A stretch of DNA of 11,700 bases from Rickettsiaceae bacterium (GCA_030731565.1 JANQTT010000098.1:1-11700); one strand, 5' to 3'; numbered from the stretch's first letter, positions 1 to 7,313 are shown. Notes: generated from the letters alone by a model not told the origin. Translations and numbers: made by a program.

Positions 1-1151
1 GTTGCTCTAGTAGTTAGGTATCCCCATTTATTTATCTGTTGAGGAACTCGTGCTAAGGCTTCAACGCAGCTGATGGCTTCTTGAGCTTCGGGATTTTTTC
101 TTTTATATACTTCTGCAACGGGCGATAGGTGAGAATGCATATCTTCAATCATAGCAGTAAGGGATAGCCCTATAAACTTCTCTCTATTAAATCTTTTTAC
201 AAAGGATAAATTCTCCTTTTGTGTTGCGGCTAATAATTGGCTTCTATAGTATCTTGCAATTAACCTTAACCACCATACTCTAGTTCCAGAAACTTTTTGT
301 TTATCATAGAATTTTAGCTGGTTTTCAATTTGAATTAATTTATCAATACCGCATTTTTTCAAAATTTTGGTAAGGTTATTACATCTTTCAATATCTTTTT
401 TCCTTGCTTCTTTTACATGTGGTGTTGCTTGGGTGCATGAGAAATTAGCTGAATGTCGTGATATTTGGCGCCCTAGATGGTCTCTTTTTATATCAGCGAA
501 ATGGCCAATTTCTTGGCCAGCGATAATTTGAAGTCGGGCAAGAGCCGCCCATCCATCACCATAGGTTGGATTTGTTTCATTATTTTTAGCAAAAGGATCG
601 CCGCCGCATGAAACATATATACAAACATTAGTCCCATCCGTGCTCTGCATTCCACTATTATTTCCGGCTTTTTTCCAATTTGTAATATCCATAACATCTC
701 CAATACTGTGTGAGTATGTGATGAATACTTCAACTTTATCGATTAGTAGCCATCTAATCACTATTGGATGGGCGGATTGAACAAATATTCTTGCTAATTG
801 TATTTTAAGTTCATCGCTGGGTATTAATAATTTTCCTACTTTTCTATTCAGGTCAGTTATTATTGATGATAACTTTTCATTAGATATAGCTCTCCCGCGT
901 ATCTTGTAGACTTTCTTAATATGCTCTTTTGAATCTTGTAGTAAATTAGGATTAGTAAATTCTTCATTACTAAGGAATATATTAACGCCTAAACCAGGAT
1001 CAGAAAACCTTACAAAATTACAGTAGTAATCGGTATCAATTCGGAGTTTTCCAGACTTTACTAGAGTTTGTGCAAGTTCTTCGTATTCTACTTGCATATC
1101 TTCTTTATATATAAAAGGAATTTTATCAAGGATATGATAGATTGAACTCAT
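1..1151 (-). CDS. Conserved hypothetical protein, DUF2748-like (partial, C-terminus off the left edge)
   Basis: Reading the minus strand from an ATG at 1151 gives 383 codons without a stop down to the window edge, so the C-terminus is missing. The protein starts MSSIYHILDKIPFIYKED. It has no signal peptide or clear membrane segment and is rich in charged residues, so it is probably cytoplasmic. I recall this sequence type as a conserved unknown family of Rickettsia (DUF2748), but that is from memory. Around residues 200-233 a predicted helix carries AGQEIGHFADIKRDHLGRQ, which resembles a zincin HExxH helix except that the first His is Gln213. A Gly/Cys-rich stretch (CIYVSCGGDPF, 177-187) precedes it. 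A possible AGGA ribosome-binding site lies about 8 nt before the ATG, inside the upstream gene. The gene overlaps the end of the DUF218 gene by 26 nt in another frame, suggesting translational coupling. Function unknown; the reading frame itself is secure. Confidence 0.88.
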   Translation of the reverse strand, partial: MSSIYHILDKIPFIYKEDMQVEYEELAQTLVKSGKLRIDTDYYCNFVRFSDPGLGVNIFLSNEEFTNPNLLQDSKEHIKKVYKIRGRAISNEKLSSIITDLNRKVGKLLIPSDELKIQLARIFVQSAHPIVIRWLLIDKVEVFITYSHSIGDVMDITNWKKAGNNSGMQSTDGTNVCIYVSCGGDPFAKNNETNPTYGDGWAALARLQIIAGQEIGHFADIKRDHLGRQISRHSANFSCTQATPHVKEARKKDIERCNNLTKILKKCGIDKLIQIENQLKFYDKQKVSGTRVWWLRLIARYYRSQLLAATQKENLSFVKRFNREKFIGLSLTAMIEDMHSHLSPVAEVYKRKNPEAQEAISCVEALARVPQQINKWGYLTTRA

Positions 1152-1689
1152 TTTCCATTCCTACAAAAGATGCAATTAAAGTAATGCTAAATTTAAGATA
1201 TTCTATAAATACTTTAAAATCTTTTTCTTCTTTTATTGATACGACATGAGGTATTAATTCAATTTCATTTGGGACTTTTGTTTTAAAATCTATTCTAGCC
1301 CTTGGAATCTGGGTTGCATTTATTACTACTCTAGCAGTATGGAACTGAAATTTTTTCATAAAACTTAAAGTGTCTTCCAAGGGGGTTAAATTATTGCTTG
1401 ATAAAGTTTTATTAAAAATGAACTGTTCTGGCGCTAAATTATTAATTTTAATGAAATCGTTATATTCACTCTCTGGTTTATAACCAGTTATATGCACAAC
1501 CGGTGCGTACCCTAATTTTAAAAGCTTCGTTCCAACATATAATCTTTCTTTATTACCACCATATATAATTATCGCTTGAGTAATATTCCTATTTGTATTG
1601 TTGATACTTTTTGTATAACTTAAAAAATAAAAAAATCCAGTACACCAAGCAAAAATAGATAGAAAAATTATTAGTTTAATTGTTTTCAT
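1126..1689 (-). CDS. DUF218/YdcF-like membrane-anchored protein
   Basis: The 187-residue product has one N-terminal hydrophobic segment (about residues 5-24, after MKTIK) that should anchor it in the inner membrane, with the soluble domain probably periplasmic. The domain fits the DUF218 (YdcF/SanA/ElyC) fold: a beta strand and glycine turn IIIYGGNKERL (40-50), a second strand with VVHITGY (64-70) where relatives have an IxSGG motif, the polar loop SSNNLTPLEDT (97-107), and VVINATQIPRARIDF (121-135), which matches the usual 'TS.yH..RA' motif with IPRA in place of HMPRA. Relatives affect envelope integrity and vancomycin sensitivity in enterobacteria; the substrate is not established. Some canonical polar residues (SGG, His) are replaced, so activity is uncertain. 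The start codon shares its A with the lipB stop (TAATG), and the 3' end overlaps the next gene by 26 nt. Confidence 0.8.
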   Translation of the reverse strand: MKTIKLIIFLSIFAWCTGFFYFLSYTKSINNTNRNITQAIIIYGGNKERLYVGTKLLKLGYAPVVHITGYKPESEYNDFIKINNLAPEQFIFNKTLSSNNLTPLEDTLSFMKKFQFHTARVVINATQIPRARIDFKTKVPNEIELIPHVVSIKEEKDFKVFIEYLKFSITLIASFVGMENEFNLSYP

Positions 1690-2312
1690 TAGAATATATT
1701 TTCGAATTCTTTTTTAAAAATAAAATTAAAATCTTTTACTGATATTTCAATTCCCAACTCATATAATGAAGTTACTGGAAAATCTGATATACCACAAGGT
1801 ATTATTCCCTTATACTTTTCAAGATCTGTTGAGATGTTGACAGCAATACCATGATAGGTTACCCATTTTTTGATTCGAACTCCAATTGCTCCAAGTTTTG
1901 CGGGGGTGTTTTGTTTGTTTACCCATATACCAATTTTGCCATCAATACTATATGCCTCTAGAGCAAATTCCTTTAAGGTGTTTATCACGGCTAGTTCAAG
2001 GTGTTTAATATAAAGCTTTATATCTTTTAAACGATTGCATTTCCTTAGGTCAATTAAAGGATATATTACAGCCTGACCAGGCCCGTGATAAGTATATTTT
2101 CCTCCTCTTCCGGTATAAATTACAGGGATATTCGGGTTTCCTAATAATTCTTCTTTTTTGTAACTTGTTCCAGCCGTGTATATGTCTTTATGTTCAAGTA
2201 AATAAACTGTCTCATTTGATTTATTTAAAATAATTTGCTCGAGCTTAGTTTCCATGGTCTTTAGTGCTTCAGAATATTCAACAGTTTTATTAAGCTCTAT
2301 CCAGTCTATCAT
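1689..2312 (-). CDS. lipB: Octanoyltransferase LipB (lipoate-protein ligase B)
   Basis: LipB moves the octanoyl group from octanoyl-ACP to the lipoyl domains of PDH, OGDH and GcvH, the first step of lipoate synthesis before LipA inserts sulfur; it acts in the cytoplasm. All family motifs are present (numbered from the ATG at 2312, 207 aa): LLEHKDIYTAGTS (38-50), TGRGGKYTYHGPGQ (67-80), the catalytic lysine in AKLGAIGVR (Lys139), HGIAVN (154-159) and the catalytic cysteine in IIPCGISD (Cys173). Length is normal for the family. An in-frame TTG at 2327 would add five residues, but the ATG lies one base after the mutL stop and is the more likely start. The gene ends in a TAATG overlap with the DUF218 gene. 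A route to lipoate is expected in an organism that keeps its 2-oxoacid dehydrogenases; lipA is not in this window. Confidence 0.95.
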   Translation of the reverse strand: MIDWIELNKTVEYSEALKTMETKLEQIILNKSNETVYLLEHKDIYTAGTSYKKEELLGNPNIPVIYTGRGGKYTYHGPGQAVIYPLIDLRKCNRLKDIKLYIKHLELAVINTLKEFALEAYSIDGKIGIWVNKQNTPAKLGAIGVRIKKWVTYHGIAVNISTDLEKYKGIIPCGISDFPVTSLYELGIEISVKDFNFIFKKEFENIF

Positions 2313-2313
2313 A

Positions 2314-4149
2314 CTATTTTCTACCAAATAGCTTTTCTATATCTTTTAGTTTTAGCTCAACATAAGTTTGTCTGCCATGGTTGCATTGTCCAGAGAAAGG
2401 AGTGCTTTCCATTTGCCTTAAGAGATCGTTCATTTCATGAGAGTTAAGCTTCCTTCCAGCTCTAATGGCGTAATGGCAAGCGTAGGTTTCTGTGACGTGT
2501 TCTATCAATTCCGTTAGTGCAATATTTTCGCCTAGTGAAGTGAAATGATCAGCTAAATCTGAAATTAAATTTGAGACATTAACATCGCCTACGATGCTAG
2601 GAATTTCTGAAACTATAATCGATTTTTCACCAAATTTTTCAATTGTAAGACCAAGTTTTGCTAAATTCATTTTATTTTCATTTAGTATCTCAGCTTTTGA
2701 TTCGTCTGATAATTCGATGATTTCTGGAATTAATAACCTTTGTTTAATAAGCCCGTTTTTTTCTATTTGTTCCTTTATTTTTTCGTATCCAATACGTTCA
2801 TGTGCCGCATGTTGATCAGTTATAATAATACTGTCATTAGATTGCGAAATAATGTATGTGCCATGAAGTTGTGCTTTTGCCGCGCCAAGGGGAAAATGAG
2901 TTCTATCAGCCGCCTCGCCAAAACCTTCTTGCTCTACAATTGATTGAGGCGCGCTACTTACTAGTGGTTGGTTTATTTGTGATACTTGCGCTGCAGCATA
3001 ATCAGTTCGAGGTGTTGGGATGAATGAAGTTTTTCGAACTGAAGGCATATTAAATCTGCCTTGATCTTTATAGGTCTCATGAAAACTTGTATTGTTTTGA
3101 TTAGTTTTCATATAATTAATGGCAGCCGCTGCTGGAGCTGTAGAGACTCTATTGTTAGAATTATTCAATGCATCTCTAATTGAGCCAATAACTAGCGCTC
3201 GTATTAGGTTTGGATCGTGAAAGCGAACCTCGCTTTTTGCTGGATGGACATTTACGTCTACTTGTTCAGGATTTACCGATAAAAATAATACAGATACAGG
3301 GTGTCTATCTCGAGCTAAATAGTCTTGGTATGCGACTTTAAGGGCAATATTTAATATTTTATCTTTAACAGGCCTATTATTAATAAATAGATACTGTTCG
3401 TCAGCCGAAGCTTTATTATATGTAGGAAGCGCTGTATAACCATATATTGCGATATTATCTCTTGCAAAAGATATTTTTGCTGCATTTTCAACAAATTCTG
3501 TTCCTATAATTTCGGCAATTCTATTTTTTATACTATCTGGTGAGCTTGATTGTTTTTTTACTCTCAATAATTCCTTGTCATCATGAACTAGCGTAAAGCT
3601 TACTTCAGGGTGGGCTAGGGCAATTTTTTTAACACAATTTGTTATAGCTGTTAGTTCTGTTCTATCCGTTCTTAAGAATTTTAATCTGGCAGGAGTGGCG
3701 AAGAACAAATCCCTAACTTCAATTGTGGTTCCTATGCTGCTATTTGAGATTTTTGTCGGTTCAATATTTCCTCCAATTATAGATAGGGTGTAAGCGTTTT
3801 CGCTGCCGATTCTTTGTGAAGTGATTTTAAATTTGCTAATTGCTCCGATCGATGGAAGAGCTTCTCCTCTAAAGCCAAAACTATTAATATTAAGTAAATC
3901 GTCTTCATCTAGTTTTGATGTTGCGTGTCTTTGGATTGCTAGTTCAAGCTCTTCCTTAGACATACCGCTACCATTATCTTTAATAATGATTAAGTTCTTA
4001 CCTGCACACTCAAGGACAATATCAATATGTGTTGACCCTGCGTCTATTGAATTTTCTACTAGCTCTTTTACTACCGAAGCTGGCCTTTCAATTACTTCGC
4101 CAGCTGCTATTTTATTTATAGTGCTATTTGAAAGTATTTTAATTGTCAT
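2314..4149 (-). CDS. mutL: DNA mismatch repair protein MutL, endonuclease type
   Basis: The 611-residue protein couples MutS mismatch recognition to strand incision and removal. The N-terminal GHKL ATPase has IAAGEVIERPASVVKELVENS (14-34) with catalytic Glu29 and Mg-binding Asn33, IKDNGSGM (56-63), RHATSKL (74-80) and GFRGEALPSIGA (92-103). A transducer domain with NNRPVKDK (257-264) and VDVNVHPAKSEVRF (297-310) follows, then a variable linker of about 330-420. The C-terminal domain carries the metal-dependent nicking motif DQHA(X)2E(X)4E at 445-456, plus ACHYAIRAG (557-565), QCNHGR (588-593) and a final FGR (608-610). This is the full set expected of nicking MutL homologues from organisms that lack MutH, so it should be an active endonuclease. 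The start is ATG with a weak GAG site 7 nt upstream. The stop TAG is one base before the lipB ATG. No mutS is visible here. Confidence 0.97.
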   Translation of the reverse strand: MTIKILSNSTINKIAAGEVIERPASVVKELVENSIDAGSTHIDIVLECAGKNLIIIKDNGSGMSKEELELAIQRHATSKLDEDDLLNINSFGFRGEALPSIGAISKFKITSQRIGSENAYTLSIIGGNIEPTKISNSSIGTTIEVRDLFFATPARLKFLRTDRTELTAITNCVKKIALAHPEVSFTLVHDDKELLRVKKQSSSPDSIKNRIAEIIGTEFVENAAKISFARDNIAIYGYTALPTYNKASADEQYLFINNRPVKDKILNIALKVAYQDYLARDRHPVSVLFLSVNPEQVDVNVHPAKSEVRFHDPNLIRALVIGSIRDALNNSNNRVSTAPAAAAINYMKTNQNNTSFHETYKDQGRFNMPSVRKTSFIPTPRTDYAAAQVSQINQPLVSSAPQSIVEQEGFGEAADRTHFPLGAAKAQLHGTYIISQSNDSIIITDQHAAHERIGYEKIKEQIEKNGLIKQRLLIPEIIELSDESKAEILNENKMNLAKLGLTIEKFGEKSIIVSEIPSIVGDVNVSNLISDLADHFTSLGENIALTELIEHVTETYACHYAIRAGRKLNSHEMNDLLRQMESTPFSGQCNHGRQTYVELKLKDIEKLFGRK

Positions 4150-4261
4150 ACCAATTCTCGGGATTAAATATTATAGTAAATTTAACATTGCTCTTCGCCT
4201 ACCTATTATTATAAGCTCTCTCATCGCGCCTTGTGCTATTTGAATCTGAAAAATGGTATCA
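4150..4261 (-). promoter_or_regulatory. mutL upstream spacer with candidate -10 boxes
   Basis: The 112 nt between the transporter stop and the mutL start hold two perfect TATAAT hexamers on the minus strand, at 4213-4208 and 4175-4170. Neither has a convincing TTGACA at the right distance; the upstream one has only a GCACAA-like match 17 nt away. In DNA this AT-rich, TATAAT can occur by chance. The spacer is long enough for an independent promoter, so mutL-lipB-ydcF-unknown may have its own start in addition to read-through from the transporter gene. No terminator hairpin is visible after the transporter gene. Confidence 0.3.
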
Positions 4262-5503
4262 TTAATCTTTTAAGGCTCTTTTATTTAAATAGTACAGAGC
4301 GAATGATATCATTAAAATTATTGCAATAAAATAGCAAATTGGCAGCCAGGCTAGATTTGTTTTTTTATAGATAAAAGCAGAAAATAGTGCGGTTGGTGCT
4401 GAAATAAAAACCGATCCTATCGCGTGGCTTAGCGAAAATAGCCTATAGCGAATAGATTTAGGGATAGCTTGTTTGATTATAGCAGCAGCAGGCATGTTGA
4501 TAAAGGGAAGCGAAGCTGCAATTGCTATATATGCAAATGGACTTAATATGAAATCAGCTAAGCTTAACATTAATATTACCGAACATATTATTACTAAATT
4601 AGATCCTAAAATAGTGATATAATATCTATTAAATTTATCAGCAAAATATCCACTTACAATAGAAAATATCATATAAAATATAATTGCTATAGTGATATAA
4701 GACTGCATCGATGATCTATCTATGGTTTCTAATATTTCAAAATTATATGTCCCAAAGAAAATGATAATAAATTGGTTAGTGCTACCTATGCCTCCTGCAA
4801 GTAATGTGCACAAAAGGAATAGTTTCCAGTTTAAATATATAATTTTTTTTATTGGTAAATTTTTAAATTCTATAAAATTTATATCGTCGTTGATTTTGGT
4901 TTCATCTTTAAAGTTTGTAATTTTCATTACTATAATAACAACGATTCCCATAATACCTCCAAAAAGGAAGGCAAATTTCCAGGTGTATTCAGAGAAATGG
5001 TTGAGTGTAAAAAACCAAGCCGATAATGAGGCTGTTAATGAACCGGCTAAGGTAAATAAAGTTGTTATACCAACTCCCAAACATTGTTTTGATTTGGATA
5101 TATGCTCGTATACATATATCCTAACGCCATCAGATCCAGAGGTCACAAGTGCACATATCACCATACGACAAGCTAGTAAAAGAAAACAAGATACCAATCC
5201 TATGGATTCATAGCTTGGTGTTGCGTATAATATAATTGATGCTAGGGCGGTGCCAATTAGGCTAATTTTAAAACTATTAGACCTTCCTTTTAAGTCTCCT
5301 ATTTTTCCGAAGATAATAGCGCCAATAGGCTTTGCAATCATTGCAATTGCCATAACAAAGTAGGTATTAATTAATTGAGTTATAGCTTCATCAGCTGGGA
5401 AAAAATGAGACGCAATATTTGCTGCTAGAAAGCCAAACAAATGATAGTCGTAATATTGTATGAATACCGTTAAGAAAGATATTACAAAGCTTTTTCTGGT
5501 CAA
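4262..5503 (-). CDS. MFS transporter, ProP/metabolite:H+ symporter (MHS) type
   Basis: The 413-residue polytopic protein has about twelve hydrophobic segments. The opening FIQYYDYHLFGFLAANI (14-30) and the loop 2-3 motif GKIGDLKGRSNSFK (66-79, motif A 'GxxxDxxGR') resemble the ProP/MHS branch, which imports osmolytes or dicarboxylates with protons. A second-half counterpart, GYFADKFNR, lies in the loop after the seventh segment. Rickettsiales carry several ProP-like copies and their substrates are not established, so proline/betaine or other host metabolites are only possibilities. The start is TTG at 5503: the next Met is residue 51, beyond the first membrane segment, and AAGAGG sits 5 nt before the TTG. 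The gene lies 38 nt downstream of the zinc-finger gene on the same strand. The C-terminus is short and lacks the coiled coil of E. coli ProP, arguing against simple ProP orthology. Confidence 0.87.
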   Translation of the reverse strand: MTRKSFVISFLTVFIQYYDYHLFGFLAANIASHFFPADEAITQLINTYFVMAIAMIAKPIGAIIFGKIGDLKGRSNSFKISLIGTALASIILYATPSYESIGLVSCFLLLACRMVICALVTSGSDGVRIYVYEHISKSKQCLGVGITTLFTLAGSLTASLSAWFFTLNHFSEYTWKFAFLFGGIMGIVVIIVMKITNFKDETKINDDINFIEFKNLPIKKIIYLNWKLFLLCTLLAGGIGSTNQFIIIFFGTYNFEILETIDRSSMQSYITIAIIFYMIFSIVSGYFADKFNRYYITILGSNLVIICSVILMLSLADFILSPFAYIAIAASLPFINMPAAAIIKQAIPKSIRYRLFSLSHAIGSVFISAPTALFSAFIYKKTNLAWLPICYFIAIILMISFALYYLNKRALKD

Positions 5504-5506
5504 AAG

Positions 5507-5519
5507 AGCCTCTTAGGCT
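5507..5519 (-). promoter_or_regulatory. Small hairpin over the ribosome-binding site of the MFS gene
   Basis: On the minus strand AGCCT-AAG-AGGCT forms a 5-bp stem with a 3-nt loop. The AAGAGG ribosome-binding site (5514-5509) occupies its loop and 3' arm, 5 nt before the TTG start. This could damp translation of the transporter or be a short processing signal. The stem is small and may be chance. Confidence 0.3.
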
Positions 5520-5541
5520 GTTAAAAATTTATTATAAAGAT

Positions 5542-5694
5542 TTAAAGTTCGAATTTCTTTCCGCAATAAAGGCACTGTGTATGCCCTATTTTAGGATCAA
5601 TCTCAAGGTACACATGAGGGTGGTCGTAAGGAGATTCCTTGCCTTTGCAAGAAACAGATTTGGATTTAACCTTCTCTACTTCAATTTGTTGCAT
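5542..5694 (-). CDS. Small zinc-finger protein, CHCC type (NDUFS6-like)
   Basis: A 50-codon frame starting with ATG at 5694 and ending in TAA encodes MQQIEVEKVKSK followed by a compact zinc-binding domain. Probable ligands are Cys16 (VSCKG), His25 (in DHPHVYLEID), Cys41 and Cys44 (QCLYCGKKF). This is the pattern of the zf-CHCC family, whose eukaryotic member is NDUFS6 (13-kDa subunit of respiratory complex I). Alphaproteobacteria keep a short stand-alone version, thought to help assemble or stabilise NADH dehydrogenase I. The HPxVYxxID core and CxYCG end are strongly family-like, and the length is normal for the bacterial form. No Shine-Dalgarno sequence is evident; the leader is almost all A/T. 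It lies between tRNA-Phe and the MFS gene; no nuo genes are nearby. Confidence 0.85.
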   Translation of the reverse strand: MQQIEVEKVKSKSVSCKGKESPYDHPHVYLEIDPKIGHTQCLYCGKKFEL

Positions 5695-5727
5695 AATTTT
5701 AATTATTATATTTCATTAGTAGAAAAC

Positions 5728-5756
5728 ATTATACATAATGCTTGAAAATTTCAAAA
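5728..5756 (-). promoter_or_regulatory. Candidate promoter for the zinc-finger gene
   Basis: On the minus strand TATAAT (5733-5728) lies 34 nt before the ATG at 5694. Upstream are TTGAAA at 15 nt or TTTTGA at 17 nt spacing, within a 13-nt palindrome (5742-5754, TTGAAAATTTCAA on the plus strand). The -10 is perfect and the -35 weak. Confidence 0.4.
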
Positions 5757-5813
5757 TAAAAATTCCATTAGGTCAGTAATTAAAATTTGATCTGGATTTA
5801 TTATCGTTAAGGA

Positions 5814-5889
5814 TGGTGGCCAGGGACGGGATCGAACCGCCGACACAGGGATTTTCAGTCCCTTGCTCTACCAACTGAGCTACCTGGCC
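5814..5889 (-). tRNA. tRNA-Phe (anticodon GAA), CCA encoded
   Basis: The minus strand folds into a complete 76-nt cloverleaf. The acceptor GGCCAGG (5889-5883) pairs with CCTGGCC (5824-5818), followed by discriminator A and a genomic CCA (5816-5814). The D arm has AGCTCAGTTGGTAGAGC, the anticodon stem AGGGA/TCCCT encloses loop CTGAAAA with anticodon GAA, and the T arm has GTTCGATCC. All standard invariant bases are present. No intron and no other tRNA is adjacent. Confidence 0.97.
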
Positions 5890-5923
5890 ATTAGTTTGGA
5901 GTATACTAACTTAGTTGATGCAA

Positions 5924-5952
5924 CTTATACCCAATAAAAATTTATTTGTCCA
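5924..5952 (-). promoter_or_regulatory. Probable tRNA-Phe promoter
   Basis: Minus-strand TGGACA (5952-5947), a 17-nt spacer and TATAAG (5929-5924) differ from the sigma70 consensus by one base in each box. Transcription would start near 5917, giving a leader of about 28 nt before the mature tRNA 5' end at 5889. The rest of 5890-6055, the divergent spacer to the channel gene, shows only weak plus-strand promoter-like sequence such as TTGAAA at 5973-5978 without a good -10. Confidence 0.5.
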
Positions 5953-6055
5953 TCCCAAATTCTTATATTTTGTTGAAAAATCTCTTTTTCGCGGCTTTAC
6001 TGTAACCTAATAATAATATAAATTATTTCTTACGTAAAAATTTTGTTAGGTAAAA

Positions 6056-7231
6056 ATGGAAAAGTTATTTGCATTAAAAGATGTATATTCACTATATGAA
6101 GGCAATCAGTTGCTAGTGCTAGTAGGCATCATGATTGTTGCATTTTATCCGCTTTTATTTATCACTAAAAGGCTTATTTTTCCTGGTGTGCATAAAATTG
6201 TTACGTTAAAAGGTAATAATTATGACGAGATTATAAATAAACATAGATTAACCAGTAAACTAATTCACCTATTCATAGCGCTATACTTAATGTTTTGGGG
6301 AGACATATTTGGCAAAAGTAAATTAGTCCCTGAGGCAGTTTTAAGAGGAAAGTATTTTTTCGTTACACTGTACTTGATTTTTGCTATAACTACGTTCTTT
6401 TTAGCGCTAGTTAATATTGGCGGGGATATTTATAAAACTAAAGAAGTCTCTCGCAGGGTACCGATTGGGCTGCATGCTCAGATTATTAAGACTGTTATTG
6501 TTATCTGTTCGGTACTTACAATAATTTCTGCAGTTTTAGGGATATCTATATCTGCCTTGTTTACTAGTATTGGGGCAGCAGCAGCGCTTTTAACGTTTGT
6601 ATTTAAGGATTCGGTGCTTGGCCTTATGGCAAGTATTCAATTGACTTTTCAAGATATTATTAGAGTAGGGGATTGGGTTACTCTTCCTAGCTATAACGCG
6701 GATGGTAATATTGAAAAAATAACTATTACTGTCGTTGTTATAAGAAACTTTGATAAAACATATACTACAGTGCCAATTTATGCATTCTTAAATACAGGCG
6801 TAAAAAATTGGCGGGCAATGTTTCAGTTGGGTGGAAGAAGGATTAGACGTGCTATTACCCTTGATGTAGATAAAATAAAAATCTGCAGTCAAAAAGATTT
6901 AAACAAATTCAAAAAAATGCCATATATGCATAATTTAGCTAAAGCTAAACCAGAATTATTTGATGCAAAGAATTCTGTAGTAAATATTACTATGTTTAGG
7001 AAGTATATTGAGCAATATTTAAAGGCTAACGATAATATACATCAAGAAGGAAGTTTTACTTTTTTAGTAAGGCAACTCGACCCAACCGAGCATGGCCTGC
7101 CTATACAATTATATATATTTACTAAAGACACCAAATGGACAAATCACGAAGAAATACAATCAGATATCTTTGATCACTTATTTGGTGTTATACATGAATT
7201 TGAGTTAAAAATATTTCAATCAACGTGTTAG
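6056..7231 (+). CDS. MscS-family mechanosensitive channel, YbdG (MscM-like) type
   Basis: The 391-residue inner-membrane protein has hydrophobic segments at about 17-40, 66-82, 98-121, 141-163 and 165-195. The last matches the MscS pore helix, with GAAAALLTFVFKDSVLG (173-189) followed by IRVGDWVTLP (202-211), the start of the beta domain. The C-terminal part has NWRAMFQLGGRRIRRAI (251-267), FRKYIEQYL and FLVRQLDPTEHGLPIQLYIF (about 344-363), which I recognise as the signature of E. coli YbdG, the miniconductance MscM-like channel, rather than of MscS itself. It would release solutes on hypo-osmotic shock. The start is ATG with AGG 5 nt upstream (TTAGGTAAAAATG). It faces away from tRNA-Phe and is the first plus-strand gene of the window. 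No clear terminator follows. Length is close to the roughly 415 residues of YbdG. Confidence 0.9.
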   Translation: MEKLFALKDVYSLYEGNQLLVLVGIMIVAFYPLLFITKRLIFPGVHKIVTLKGNNYDEIINKHRLTSKLIHLFIALYLMFWGDIFGKSKLVPEAVLRGKYFFVTLYLIFAITTFFLALVNIGGDIYKTKEVSRRVPIGLHAQIIKTVIVICSVLTIISAVLGISISALFTSIGAAAALLTFVFKDSVLGLMASIQLTFQDIIRVGDWVTLPSYNADGNIEKITITVVVIRNFDKTYTTVPIYAFLNTGVKNWRAMFQLGGRRIRRAITLDVDKIKICSQKDLNKFKKMPYMHNLAKAKPELFDAKNSVVNITMFRKYIEQYLKANDNIHQEGSFTFLVRQLDPTEHGLPIQLYIFTKDTKWTNHEEIQSDIFDHLFGVIHEFELKIFQSTC

Positions 7232-7313
7232 GAACTGCCATCTATCCCTAACTTTATTCTCCATTTAATGCACAAACATTTTTTAATCCAAAAGTTTAAT
7301 AGCCAATATTATA

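Noticed and set aside
488..733. Minus-strand frame of 81 codons with an ATG
   Set aside because: It lies wholly inside the 383-codon open frame of the left-edge protein in another minus-strand frame, has no family resemblance and no ribosome-binding site.
2313..2327. TTG at 2327 as the start of lipB
   Set aside because: It would add only five residues inside the end of mutL. The ATG at 2312, one base after the mutL stop, is the simpler start and fits LipB N-termini.
3821..4243. Plus-strand frame of 140 codons
   Set aside because: It is antisense to the conserved ATPase-coding part of mutL; its Ser/Ile/Leu-rich product is typical of the reverse complement of a coding region.
4722..5213. Plus-strand frame of 163 codons
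   Set aside because: It is antisense to the membrane segments of the MFS transporter gene; no start signal or recognisable domain.
5901..5906. TATACT as the -10 box of the tRNA-Phe promoter
   Set aside because: It lacks a -35 at proper spacing; the TGGACA-17-TATAAG pair further upstream is much better.
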